A stretch of DNA of 64,000 nt, from positions 62,001 to 126,000 of the forward strand of contig CAIXIJ010000005.1 in assembly GCA_903919455.1 (NCBI GenBank), in the 5' to 3' direction. Shown piece by piece: positions 26,324-34,405 of this stretch. Numbering within the stretch: position 1 is the first letter of the stretch; each line of letters opens with the position of its first letter. This stretch comes from an uncultured Acidimicrobiaceae bacterium (GTDB taxonomy: Bacteria > Actinomycetota > Acidimicrobiia > Acidimicrobiales > Ilumatobacteraceae). The notes below the pieces were generated by a model. It saw only the letters and a program-made list of their open reading frames with translations. It did no database searches and was not told the origin of the DNA. The position numbers were made by a program, and so were the translations under genes.

Positions 26324-27636
26324 CAACGCTCTCCTTCTTCGGGAATGCCGTAGGCACGGGCAATCAATTGCAACGGGTGCATCGGGGTTTCGCCGGTCTG
26401 TTCCATGATGGCGGTGTTGGCCAGGTGGCAGTCGCCCGCCACCACGTCGCCGTCGGCACGGCGAATCTCGGCGGCAAGCTTGCCGGCGATGGGGATGGCG
26501 ATGTCGGCGTTCTCGGCCCGCAGACCCCACATGCCGTCGATGCCGCTGCACTGCTGCACCAACTTCACTTTGGCGCCGGTGAGCTTGATGAGATCCCGGC
26601 TCTTCAGCCCGATGTTCTGAGCCTTGAGGTGACACGGCGTGTGATAGGTGACCGTGGCCGGCACGAAGCCGTTGAAGTCGATGTCGAGCGAAGCACCGTC
26701 GGACTTGTGCACCTTCATCAGGTACTCCGCAGCGTCGTAGGTGTGCTCGGCCACCAACTTGGCGTCCTCACCACCCACGTACTCGAGGTAGTCCTTCTTG
26801 AGCACGTAGCAGCATGTGGGCTGGGGCACCACGATGTCGCGACCCTTGCGAACACTGGCGGCAAGTGCCTTCACGTTCTTTTCGGCGACCTTCGTGAACT
26901 CCTTCAGGTCACCGCTGTGCAACCACGGGGCACCGCAGCAGGCCGTGGTGTCGGCCAATGAGCACTCGATGCCGTTGCGCTCGTACACCTTCACCAGGTC
27001 CTGACCGATGCCCGGCTGCTGGTACTCCACCAGGCAGGTGGGATACACGGCGACACGGCCCTGACGCTTGGCGATGCGCACCTTCGGGCGCTTCTTGAAC
27101 CAGGTGGTGAAGCGCTGCCGGGCGTACGGCGGCAGCAGGCGCACGGCGGAGACGCCAGACGTGACTTCGATGGCCTTGCGAATGAGCGAGCCGCTCTTGG
27201 CGCCCACCATCTTGTTTGCGATGGGCGCTGCCATCGTGGCCGCCTTGCCCATGAGATCGGTGTGCCCCATCACGGTGTTCGTGGCCTTCGAGCGCAACGA
27301 CACGTGATCGTTCTCGTGGCGCATCGCGTCGGCGCGCAGCATGAGACGGGGGAAGTCGAGCGCCCATTCGTGCAGCTCGGGAATGTAGGGGCAGTTGATG
27401 TAGCAGAGCTTGCACTGGAAGCACTCGCTCACCACCTGGTCCTGCTCGACGGGGGTGAGGCGACCGGCATCCTGGTCGTCGTGCCGGTCGATCATGTCGA
27501 ACAGCGTGGGAAAGGAGGTGCAGAACTTGAAGCACAGGCGACAGCCATGGCAGAGGTCGTAGACGCGCGTCAGTTCAGAGCGAACGTCGGCCTCGTCGGT
27601 GTACAGCGGGTGCTTCGGGTCATAGATGGTGGTCAC
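26323..27636 (-). CDS. Fe-S protein with two CCG domains (GlpC / heterodisulfide-reductase-like)
   Basis: A 437-residue protein. Two 4Fe-4S motifs, [11 protein letters not shown] and [11 protein letters not shown], are followed by two cysteine-rich CCG domains (TTACCGAPW and [11 protein letters not shown]..., [10 protein letters not shown]). GlpC and HdrB-type subunits move electrons through such centres. No flavin domain is present, so it probably shuttles electrons to the rubrerythrin encoded upstream. GTG 27636 is supported by AGAAGG about six bases upstream. The gap to rubrerythrin contains a long perfect palindrome. Confidence 0.85.
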   Translation of the reverse strand: MTTIYDPKHPLYTDEADVRSELTRVYDLCHGCRLCFKFCTSFPTLFDMIDRHDDQDAGRLTPVEQDQVVSECFQCKLCYINCPYIPELHEWALDFPRLMLRADAMRHENDHVSLRSKATNTVMGHTDLMGKAATMAAPIANKMVGAKSGSLIRKAIEVTSGVSAVRLLPPYARQRFTTWFKKRPKVRIAKRQGRVAVYPTCLVEYQQPGIGQDLVKVYERNGIECSLADTTACCGAPWLHSGDLKEFTKVAEKNVKALAASVRKGRDIVVPQPTCCYVLKKDYLEYVGGEDAKLVAEHTYDAAEYLMKVHKSDGASLDIDFNGFVPATVTYHTPCHLKAQNIGLKSRDLIKLTGAKVKLVQQCSGIDGMWGLRAENADIAIPIAGKLAAEIRRADGDVVAGDCHLANTAIMEQTGETPMHPLQLIARAYGIPEEGER

Positions 27637-27667
27637 GGCGATCCTTCTCACGAGAGACCTCGGCAAC

Positions 27668-27707
27668 GAACCGAGGTGCTGCGTGCGTGCACGCAGCACC
27701 TCGGTTC
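27668..27707. repeat. 40-nt perfect palindrome (intergenic hairpin)
   Basis: Every base pairs across the centre except the middle GT, giving a stem of up to 19 bp. It lies between the rubrerythrin stop and the Fe-S gene start, inside what reads as one leftward operon. No T-tract follows on the minus strand, so it is more likely an mRNA-stability or attenuation element that raises rubrerythrin output over downstream genes, or a protein-binding site. Confidence 0.75.
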
Positions 27708-27722
27708 AGAGCGAGAGGTTGC

Positions 27723-28136
27723 TCAGAGAGCCTCAAGGCCCTGGCCGAAACGGCCGGCGTGGCTCTTCTCTGCACGAGCGAGCGTCTCGAACCACTCGGC
27801 GATCTCGGTGAGACCCTCTTCACGAGCGGTGGCGGCGAAGCCCGGGTACATCTGGGTGTACTCGTAGGTCTCGCCGACGATGGCCGACTTGAAGTTGTCC
27901 TCGGTCTCGCCGATGGGCTCGCCCGTTGCCGGGTCGCCCACCTGGGCGAGAAACTCGAGGTGACCGTGCGCGTGACCCGTCTCACCCTCGGCAACCGAGC
28001 GGAACAGGGCTGCGGCGTCGGGGTAACCCTCGACATCGGCCTTCTGCGCGAACCACAGGTAGCGACGGTTCGCCTGGCTCTCGCCGGCGAAGGCTTCCTT
28101 CAAGTTCTCATGGGTCTTGGTGCCGTTGAGGCTCAT
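27723..28136 (-). CDS. Rubrerythrin without rubredoxin domain
   Basis: A 137-residue four-helix diiron protein that reduces peroxide. [16 protein letters not shown] is the first helix; EGETGH and RAEKSH are the two ExxH iron-binding motifs, and [13 protein letters not shown] carries another glutamate pair. There is no cysteine at all, so the C-terminal rubredoxin centre is absent, as in sulerythrin-like members. Electrons must come from another protein, probably the adjacent Fe-S protein. ATG 28136 has the ribosome-binding site TAAGGAG at 28144-28150. Confidence 0.92.
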   Translation of the reverse strand: MSLNGTKTHENLKEAFAGESQANRRYLWFAQKADVEGYPDAAALFRSVAEGETGHAHGHLEFLAQVGDPATGEPIGETEDNFKSAIVGETYEYTQMYPGFAATAREEGLTEIAEWFETLARAEKSHAGRFGQGLEAL

Positions 28137-28147
28137 GGACTGGCTCC

Positions 28148-28609
28148 TTACTTGGTGTTGTTGTTGTTGTGCTGATGAAGATCGGCGGGCGGGCGCTTCG
28201 TGGCGCACGCATCGCACAGGCCGGTGAACACGATGGCTGCACCGTCGGGTTGGAAACCATCGAGACCGTGCACCTCGATGTCGAGCATGCGCTCCACATA
28301 CACGTCGCGCAACTGACCGCAGTCGTTACACCGGGCGTGATGGTGATCGCTGACGTTCGGGTCGAATCGCTGTGCACCCGGAGCGAGCGACAGCACCTGC
28401 AGTTCGCCCATCGAGGCAAGATCGGTGAGCGTCTGGTAGACGGTACGCAAGGAGATGCCGGGCATCTGCGCCGCAGCGAGTTCGTAGAGCGCTTCGGCCG
28501 ACGGATGCTCTTCGTTGCCGTGCAACAGACGGAAGATCAACTGCCGTTGCGGCGTGATCTTCAGACCCTGTTGCCGAAAGGCAGAGGTGAGATCGGCCGG
28601 CGAACGCAT
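28148..28609 (-). CDS. Fur/PerR-family metal-dependent repressor
   Basis: A 153-residue regulator. The winged helix holds QQGLKITPQRQLIFRLL and LRTVYQTLTDLASMG; metal ligands include DHHHARC, and two CxxC pairs (CNDCG, CDAC) form the structural zinc site. First gene of the rubrerythrin operon, so a PerR-like peroxide role is likely, though iron- or zinc-sensing is possible. ATG 28609 is chosen from family length; a GTG at 28618 is an alternative. The tail ends in HQHNNNNTK, an unusual Asn run encoded by repeated GTT/TTG triplets. Confidence 0.88.
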   Translation of the reverse strand: MRSPADLTSAFRQQGLKITPQRQLIFRLLHGNEEHPSAEALYELAAAQMPGISLRTVYQTLTDLASMGELQVLSLAPGAQRFDPNVSDHHHARCNDCGQLRDVYVERMLDIEVHGLDGFQPDGAAIVFTGLCDACATKRPPADLHQHNNNNTK

Positions 28610-28638
28610 GGAGGCGACGTTAGGCCCGCCCTCCGCAA

Positions 28639-28672
28639 TCTGCAACTCGTGCAGACAATCATTTTCTGCAGA
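28639..28672. promoter_or_regulatory. Fur-family operator (overlapping palindromes)
   Basis: In the divergent fur/glpD gap, GCAGACAAT-C-ATTTTCTGC (28651-28669) is a 9-1-9 inverted repeat with one mismatched pair, the layout of Fur-family boxes. It overlaps TCTGCA-N5-TGCAGA (28639-28655) and the palindrome TCTGCAGA (28665-28672). The region is AT-rich against its surroundings. Autoregulation of the fur-rubrerythrin operon is the simplest reading. Confidence 0.65.
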
Positions 28673-28713
28673 TAACTGTGCGCTGCACATGACCCGCGGA
28701 CACGGTCCCTACC

Positions 28714-28719
28714 TAGGAT
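28714..28719 (+). promoter_or_regulatory. Possible -10 element for glpD
   Basis: TAGGAT fits the actinobacterial TANNNT -10 pattern and lies nine bases before the glpD ATG, which would give a leaderless or nearly leaderless transcript. The -35 candidate is weak. Confidence 0.35.
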
Positions 28720-28727
28720 GGCCGACG

Positions 28728-30359
28728 ATGTCGAACGACCCGTCCTTCCAACGCGCCAGCATGATCCAGCGTCTCGAGGACGAGACCTTCGACGTCCTGG
28801 TGGTGGGCGCTGGCATCACCGGCGCCGGGGTAGCACTCGATGCCGCCACACGCGGCCTCAAGGTGGCGCTGGTGGAGCGCGACGACTTTGCTTCCGGGAC
28901 ATCGTCGAAGAGTTCGAAGATGATCCACGGCGGCCTTCGCTATCTGCAGCAGGGCGATGTGAAGCTGGTTCGCCAAGCCCTGCACGAACGCCAACGATTG
29001 TTCGACAACGCACCGCACCTGGTGACGGTGCTGCCGTTCATGATCCCGATCCTCACCAAGGACGGCGTGGTGTCCAAGAAGATCTCTCGAGCCCTCGGCT
29101 CCGCAATGTGGATGTACGACGCCACCGGCGGCTGGCGCATCGGCAAACTGCATCGCCGCCTGAAGAAGGGCAAGGCATTCGCCCACCTGCCCACGATGCA
29201 CCAGGAACGCCTCGCATCGGCCTACCTGTACTTCGATGCCGGCGCCGACGACGCTCGCGTGGTGCTCACCCTGTGCCGCACCGCTGCTGCGAATGGCGCC
29301 GTAGTCGCCAATCGATGTGGGGTCACGCGCCTCACCCACGGCGCCGACGGGCGAGCGAACGGCGCAGTGGTGCGCGCCGACGGGCGCGACATCACCGTTC
29401 GAGCCGCGACGGTGGTGAACGCTGCGGGTGTGTGGAGCGACGACGTGCGCGCACTCGACGAGGGCACGCACCCCGACACCATCCGCCCAGCCAAGGGCGT
29501 GCACGTCACCGTGCCGTGGGAGAAGGTGCGCTGCGACATCGCCGTGGTCATTCCCGTGCCGAAGGACCGACGCAGTCTGTTCCTCGTGCCGTGGGGCCCG
29601 AAGCCCGACGGCACGTTCGAGCATGCCTACATCGGCACCACCGACACCGACTACAACGGGTCCATCGACGACCCGCAGTGCACGAAGGACGACATCGACT
29701 ACGTGTTGCGTGCGGTCAACGCCTCACTCACCACCGACGTCACCGAGGCCGACATCACGGGCGTGTGGGCTGGCTTGCGCCCATTGGTGAAGGCCGCCGA
29801 CGACGGACGCACCGCCGACCTGAGCCGCAACCACGCGCTGCACCAGAGCACCAACGGCATGTTCACCATCACCGGCGGGAAGCTCACCACCTATCGGGAG
29901 ATGGCCGAAGACACCGTCGATGCCGTGGTACACCAACTCGGTCGCAAGGCGAAGTGCCACACCCGATCGCTTCGTTTGCTCGGCGCCGGCCGCCGCCAGC
30001 GCCCGGATGGTTCGGCCGAATCACATCTCTACGGCCGCTACGGCACGCTCGCCGACGAGATCCGCGCGCTCGTGGCTGCCGACCCGTCACTTGGCACGCC
30101 GCTCGCCCCGGGGCAGCCACACCTGCGCGCGGAGGCGGTGTACGCGGTTCGCCACGAGATGGCCCTCACCGTGGACGACGTCCTCACGCGCCGCACCCGC
30201 ATCCGCCTGTTCGATCGCCGCGCCGCCATGGAGGCCGCGCACGTGGTGGCCAGCCTGATGGCCACCGAACTGGGCTGGTCGGCCGAAGAGACCGAACAGC
30301 AAGTGAACGACTTCTTGGCGCTCTGCGCCGCAGAGCAGACGGCAGGAGCCTCCGCATGA
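28728..30359 (+). CDS. glpD: FAD-dependent glycerol-3-phosphate dehydrogenase
   Basis: A 543-residue flavoprotein that oxidises sn-glycerol-3-phosphate to dihydroxyacetone phosphate and passes electrons to quinone. The dinucleotide fold is VVGAGITGAGVALDAATRG at about 20-38, followed by SSKSSKMIHGGLRYLQQGD, the GlpD substrate-loop signature, and a C-terminal DAO domain (EAVYAVRHEMALTVDDVLTRR in parts). It diverges from fur, so part of its promoter lies by the Fur-like operator. The stop overlaps the next start (ATGA). With glpK far away at 6128, the glp genes are split. Confidence 0.93.
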   Translation: MSNDPSFQRASMIQRLEDETFDVLVVGAGITGAGVALDAATRGLKVALVERDDFASGTSSKSSKMIHGGLRYLQQGDVKLVRQALHERQRLFDNAPHLVTVLPFMIPILTKDGVVSKKISRALGSAMWMYDATGGWRIGKLHRRLKKGKAFAHLPTMHQERLASAYLYFDAGADDARVVLTLCRTAAANGAVVANRCGVTRLTHGADGRANGAVVRADGRDITVRAATVVNAAGVWSDDVRALDEGTHPDTIRPAKGVHVTVPWEKVRCDIAVVIPVPKDRRSLFLVPWGPKPDGTFEHAYIGTTDTDYNGSIDDPQCTKDDIDYVLRAVNASLTTDVTEADITGVWAGLRPLVKAADDGRTADLSRNHALHQSTNGMFTITGGKLTTYREMAEDTVDAVVHQLGRKAKCHTRSLRLLGAGRRQRPDGSAESHLYGRYGTLADEIRALVAADPSLGTPLAPGQPHLRAEAVYAVRHEMALTVDDVLTRRTRIRLFDRRAAMEAAHVVASLMATELGWSAEETEQQVNDFLALCAAEQTAGASA

Positions 30360-31828
30360 CCCGACCCACCGCACCCATCGAGTTGCTCGGTCACGAAGCT
30401 CGGCTTGCCACTCCAGCACCGATGCCCGAAGGTTTCCTCGAGTTGCTGGCAACCGACTGCCCCACCGTCACCGCCGTCGATGCGACGGCCGATGCCAGCC
30501 GCGACTGGTGGCCACTCTCGATGCACTGGGCGCTTGCCGGTCAGGTGCTGCAGCGCGCCGCAGTCGTGGCATCACCCACCACCACCGAACAGGTGTCGGC
30601 AGTGATGCGCCGGTGCAACGACGCCCGCGTTCCGGTCACCCCGGCCGGTGGCCGCAGCGGAGTGGTGGGCGCATCGGTGCCGGTGTTCGGTGGCGTGCTG
30701 CTGGATCTCACCTCCATGCAAGGCATCCAGAGCGTCGATGCAACTTCCGGCCTGGTGGCCGTGTGGGCCGGCACCTTCGGACCCGACCTGGAGGCCGAAC
30801 TGCGACAGCAGCACGGCCTCACCGTGGGCCATTACCCACAGAGCTTCGACATCGCCACGGTGGGTGGATGGGTGGCGTGCCGAGGCGCAGGCCAGTACAG
30901 CACCCGCTACGGGAAGATCGAGCAGATGGTCGCGGGCGTCGAAGTGGTGATGGCCGACGGCAGCGTGGTGATGACCGGTGGCTTTCCCGCTGGCGCACAG
31001 GGCCCCGACCTCACCCAGATGTTCCTCGGCAGCGAGGGCACCCTCGGCGTCATCACCCGAGTGCTGCTGAAGGCCCACCCACTGCCCGCCACCGAGCAGC
31101 GAGCCGCCTACGCCTTCGATACCTTCGAGGCCGGCCTGGAGGCCTGCCGCCGCATCCTTCGCCGCGGTGCCACCCCGGCAGTCTTGCGTCTGTACGACGC
31201 GCCCGAGAGCCAGCGCGGCCAGGGCGCCGATGGCACCTACTGCGTGCTGCTGGTGCTCGACGAGGGCGATGCCCACATCGTGAACGCCGCCATGAACGTC
31301 GTGTCCGAAGAGTGCGCTGGTGCGCGGTTGCTCGGCGATGAACTGGTGGAGAAGTGGATGCACCACCGCAACGACACGAGTGCGCTCCAAGCCCTCACCC
31401 GCAAGGGGTTCGTGGTCGACACATTGGAGATCGCCGCACCGTGGGCCGCCCTCGACCGAGTGTTCCACGACGTTCGCACGGCAATGCTCGCCGTGCCCCA
31501 CGCCCGTTCCTCCACCTGCCACCTCTCGCACAGCTATCTCGATGGTGCATGCCTGTACTTCACGTTCGCTGCCACACCACCCGCCGAAGAGGTGGAAGCC
31601 ACCTATGTAGCGCTGTGGGACGCTGGCAGCCGCGCAGTGCTGGCTGCAGGCGGCAACCTGTCGCACCATCACGGTGTGGGTCTGAACCGATCGCGTTTCA
31701 TCGCGGAGGCGCTGGGCAGTTCGCTACCCGTGCTGCAAGCGGTGAAGGACGCGCTCGATCCGCACGGCATCCTCAACCCGGGCAAGATGGGACTTCGCTC
31801 CCCCTTCGGTGAGGTTCAGTGGCCATGA
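30356..31828 (+). CDS. FAD-binding oxidoreductase, alkyl-DHAP synthase (AGPS)-like
   Basis: A 490-residue protein of the vanillyl-alcohol-oxidase flavin family. PAGGRSGVVGASVP is the FAD pyrophosphate loop; SFDIATVGGWVACRGAGQYSTRYG and FLGSEGTLGVIT are family segments. The C-terminal half carries SHHHGVG, a histidine cluster also found in AGPS, which makes ether bonds on acyl-DHAP; D-lactate or glycolate oxidases lack it. A ribosome-binding site GGAG lies at 30345-30348. Coupled to glpD by an ATGA overlap, so a link to DHAP chemistry is reasonable, but the substrate is unproven. Confidence 0.8.
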   Translation: MTRPTAPIELLGHEARLATPAPMPEGFLELLATDCPTVTAVDATADASRDWWPLSMHWALAGQVLQRAAVVASPTTTEQVSAVMRRCNDARVPVTPAGGRSGVVGASVPVFGGVLLDLTSMQGIQSVDATSGLVAVWAGTFGPDLEAELRQQHGLTVGHYPQSFDIATVGGWVACRGAGQYSTRYGKIEQMVAGVEVVMADGSVVMTGGFPAGAQGPDLTQMFLGSEGTLGVITRVLLKAHPLPATEQRAAYAFDTFEAGLEACRRILRRGATPAVLRLYDAPESQRGQGADGTYCVLLVLDEGDAHIVNAAMNVVSEECAGARLLGDELVEKWMHHRNDTSALQALTRKGFVVDTLEIAAPWAALDRVFHDVRTAMLAVPHARSSTCHLSHSYLDGACLYFTFAATPPAEEVEATYVALWDAGSRAVLAAGGNLSHHHGVGLNRSRFIAEALGSSLPVLQAVKDALDPHGILNPGKMGLRSPFGEVQWP

Positions 31829-32244
31829 ATGCGACGCGCAACATCGACATTCCCGCACTGCGCCAGGGCGCGTCGGTCACGTTGGTGTTCGCCATTCCGT
31901 TCAGCATCGCTTCCCGATTGGTGGCCGATCACGACAGCCAGTCGCCGTGGGCCGCCGTGCTCTGGCTGGCAGCGCTCGCCGGGTTCACGCTCGGGGCAGG
32001 CATCGCCGCTTGGGTGCAGTCGAAGGATCTTCCGCTCGCCCACGGCATGGTCTGTGCCGGCGGCACCTACCTCGCGGCGCAAGCGGTGTTCGTCATCATC
32101 AAGCTCCTCCGTGGCGGCGAGGTGAAATGGCTGGCCGTGTTCTTCACGTTCACCGCAGTACTGTTCGCCGGTCTGGTGGGCGGAGGGCTCGGCAGCATTC
32201 TGCGCAGGCGCGGCCTCATGCCGGGCGGAAGGGGACCATCGTGA
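31825..32244 (+). CDS. Four-helix membrane protein in glpD operon
   Basis: A 139-residue integral membrane protein with hydrophobic segments at about 19-36, 44-64, 71-92 and 102-124 and an Arg-rich end. I do not recognise a family. The start is chosen from the ATGA overlap with the AGPS-like gene and GAGG at 31811-31814; the stop overlaps the FGGY kinase start (GTGA). Confidence 0.7.
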   Translation: MNATRNIDIPALRQGASVTLVFAIPFSIASRLVADHDSQSPWAAVLWLAALAGFTLGAGIAAWVQSKDLPLAHGMVCAGGTYLAAQAVFVIIKLLRGGEVKWLAVFFTFTAVLFAGLVGGGLGSILRRRGLMPGGRGPS

Positions 32245-33686
32245 GTGTGCTCGTGGTCGATGTCGGCACATCGGGCCTTCGGGCCGCTGTTGCGCGAGCC
32301 GATGGCAGCCTTGACGGGCTGCACTACCGCGCCTTTCCCCCGCAATCACCATTTCCCGGCATGGTCGAGTTCGATGCCGCTGGCATGGCCGCCGCCGTAC
32401 TGGAAGTGGCTCACGCAGCGCTCGCCGCGGCGGGGCCGGTCGCTGCAGTCGGCATCACCGCTCAGCGAGCCAGCACCATCGTGTGGAACCGAGCCACCGG
32501 CGAACCGGTGGGCCCCGGCCTCGGATGGCAGGACCTACGCACCGTCTTCGACTGCATCACCGCCAAGGCCGAGCACGGGCTCGCCCTGGCCCCCAACCAG
32601 TCGGCTACCAAAGTGGCGTGGCTGCTGAACACGTACGACCCCAGCCGCGACCTCGACCTGTGCTTCGGCACCGTCGACACATGGCTCGCCTGGGTGCTGA
32701 GCAACGGCACGGTGCATGCCACCGACCATTCCAACGCTGCGGTCACGGGTCTCATGCTGCCCGATGCCAGCGGATGGTCGGCGAAGGCATGCGACGCGTT
32801 GCGTATTCCCATGTCGATGTTGCCCTCCGTGGTCGACACCTCCGGAGTGTTCGGTCAGGCGCATGCGCTGCCCGGTGCTCCCCCGTTGGCGGCGCTCGTC
32901 GGCGACCAGCAGGGCAGCCTGGTCGGCCAGAGTTGCGTGCGGCCCGGCCAGGCAAAGATCACGTTCGGCACTGGTGGCATGCTCGATCTCATCACCGGCC
33001 CGAGCGCACCCGCCACCGCCAACCGCACCGCTGATGGCACGTTCCCCATCGTGGCCTGGAGCCGCGACGGGCAACTCACCTGGGGCGCCGAGGCCATCAT
33101 GCTGTCGGCCGGCACCAACGTGGAGTGGCTCGTCACCGACCTCGGCATGCTGTCGTCGCCGGCCGAGAGCCACGAAGTGGCAGCGCAGTGCGACACCTCC
33201 GACGGCGTGGTCTACGTGCCGGCGTTGATGGGTCTGGGAACGCCTCACTGGGACTACGGCGCACGCGGAACCATGTTGGGCCTCACCCGCGGCAGCGGCC
33301 GCGCCCAGGTCACCCGCGCAGTGCTGGAAGGTGTGGCGCACCGCGGCGCAGATCTGGTGGAGGCAGCGGAGGCCAACACCGGCCACTCCGTGCCCAGCCT
33401 GCGCATCGATGGCGGCATGAGCCAGAACCCCACCTTCGTGCAGGCACTCGCCAACGCCACCGGCAAGCCGGTGGAGGTCTCGCGCCACACCGAAGCCACC
33501 ACCGTCGGCGCCGCCTACCTGGCCGGTCTTGCGGTTGGAGTATGGGCCGGCTTCGACGACATCGCCAGTGCCTGGTCACCGCGCGAGGTGGTGGAACCGT
33601 CCGGCCAGCTCGATCGCGAGCAGTGGGCGCGGGCCGTCGAACGAAGTCGCGGTTGGATACCCGACCTGTCGGCTCTGGACTTCTAG
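32241..33686 (+). CDS. FGGY-family carbohydrate kinase, divergent glycerol-kinase paralogue
   Basis: A 481-residue FGGY kinase. The core is intact: VDVGTSG at 6-12, the Asp/Gln of GDQQGSLVG, GTGGMLDLITG and IDGGMSQNPTFVQALAN. Compared with glpK, R76 and W96 are kept, but the glycerol-contacting glutamate is A77 (TAQRAS) and the tyrosine is Asn (APNQSATK). It therefore probably phosphorylates another polyol or sugar, or glycerol poorly. GTG 32241 has GGAAGGGG just upstream and overlaps the preceding stop. Last gene of the glpD operon. Confidence 0.85.
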   Translation: MSVLVVDVGTSGLRAAVARADGSLDGLHYRAFPPQSPFPGMVEFDAAGMAAAVLEVAHAALAAAGPVAAVGITAQRASTIVWNRATGEPVGPGLGWQDLRTVFDCITAKAEHGLALAPNQSATKVAWLLNTYDPSRDLDLCFGTVDTWLAWVLSNGTVHATDHSNAAVTGLMLPDASGWSAKACDALRIPMSMLPSVVDTSGVFGQAHALPGAPPLAALVGDQQGSLVGQSCVRPGQAKITFGTGGMLDLITGPSAPATANRTADGTFPIVAWSRDGQLTWGAEAIMLSAGTNVEWLVTDLGMLSSPAESHEVAAQCDTSDGVVYVPALMGLGTPHWDYGARGTMLGLTRGSGRAQVTRAVLEGVAHRGADLVEAAEANTGHSVPSLRIDGGMSQNPTFVQALANATGKPVEVSRHTEATTVGAAYLAGLAVGVWAGFDDIASAWSPREVVEPSGQLDREQWARAVERSRGWIPDLSALDF

Positions 33687-33722
33687 AATTGCTCTGCTCA
33701 CCCCTGGCCGGGAAAGCTAGGG

Positions 33723-34400
33723 ATGAACGTCTCGAAAGGAACACCCCGAGTGGAAATCGAATCGACGCAGTCCGGCGTCGAGGCTGCCCAGCGACTCCCC
33801 CGTCGCGGCATCCTCGCAGCCGGCATCGGTGGTGCAGCGGTGTCGCTGTTGCCGTTCCTCAGCGGCCGCGCCAGCGCCACTACCACGCCGCCCCCGGCTG
33901 CCACCACCACGACGGCCCCGCCCAAGCGGCCCACTGCCGACGACACGTCACTGCTGGCGGCCGCTCTCGTGGCCGAACTCACCGCAGAGGGTCTCTATGC
34001 GCTGGCCATCAGCAGCGTGAAGGGCTGGAGCGCCGAGCAGGCCACGGTGATGACCACCCTTCGCCAGGCACACCTCGCCTTCGGCAACGCGCTCAGCGGT
34101 CTGCTCGGCAGCAGCGCCCCGGCCACCAACTCCACCGCCATCTTCGATCAGTTGAAGTCGAACTTCTCGGGTGGCACCGACGACGTGGTCAAGGCCGCCG
34201 CCGACCTCGAAAGCGCCCTTGTGGCCACGCATCTCGAGTTGCTGGCCAAGCTCCAGGGCGTGAACGGTGCGGCACTGGTGGCTTCCATCCAGATCTCCGA
34301 GGCCCGCCACGTCACCGCGCTGCGCACGCTTGCCGGTATCACCGACGAGGCCGAACTGCTGGTCGACACCGAAGCCAATTCGCTCCAGGGAGCAGGGTGA
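33723..34400 (+). CDS. Exported ferritin-like protein
   Basis: A 225-residue protein with a Tat-like leader (LPRRGILAAG, then a hydrophobic stretch to SGRASA) and a Thr/Pro-rich linker. A four-helix ferritin-like domain follows, with candidate iron ligands: a glutamate in VAELTAEGLYAL, E and H in ESALVATHLEL, and ExxH in SEARHV. ATG 33723 follows GGAAAG; GTG 33750, preceded by AAAGGA at 33735-33740, is an equally good start. Tandem with a related gene whose start overlaps its stop. Confidence 0.75.
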   Translation: MNVSKGTPRVEIESTQSGVEAAQRLPRRGILAAGIGGAAVSLLPFLSGRASATTTPPPAATTTTAPPKRPTADDTSLLAAALVAELTAEGLYALAISSVKGWSAEQATVMTTLRQAHLAFGNALSGLLGSSAPATNSTAIFDQLKSNFSGGTDDVVKAAADLESALVATHLELLAKLQGVNGAALVASIQISEARHVTALRTLAGITDEAELLVDTEANSLQGAG

Positions 34401-34405
34401 ACCTC

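Noticed and set aside
28718-31828. A 1036-codon open frame over the glpD and AGPS-like genes
   Set aside because: The first half is an out-of-frame, Arg/His-rich reading of glpD; only the part from 30356 has domain content.
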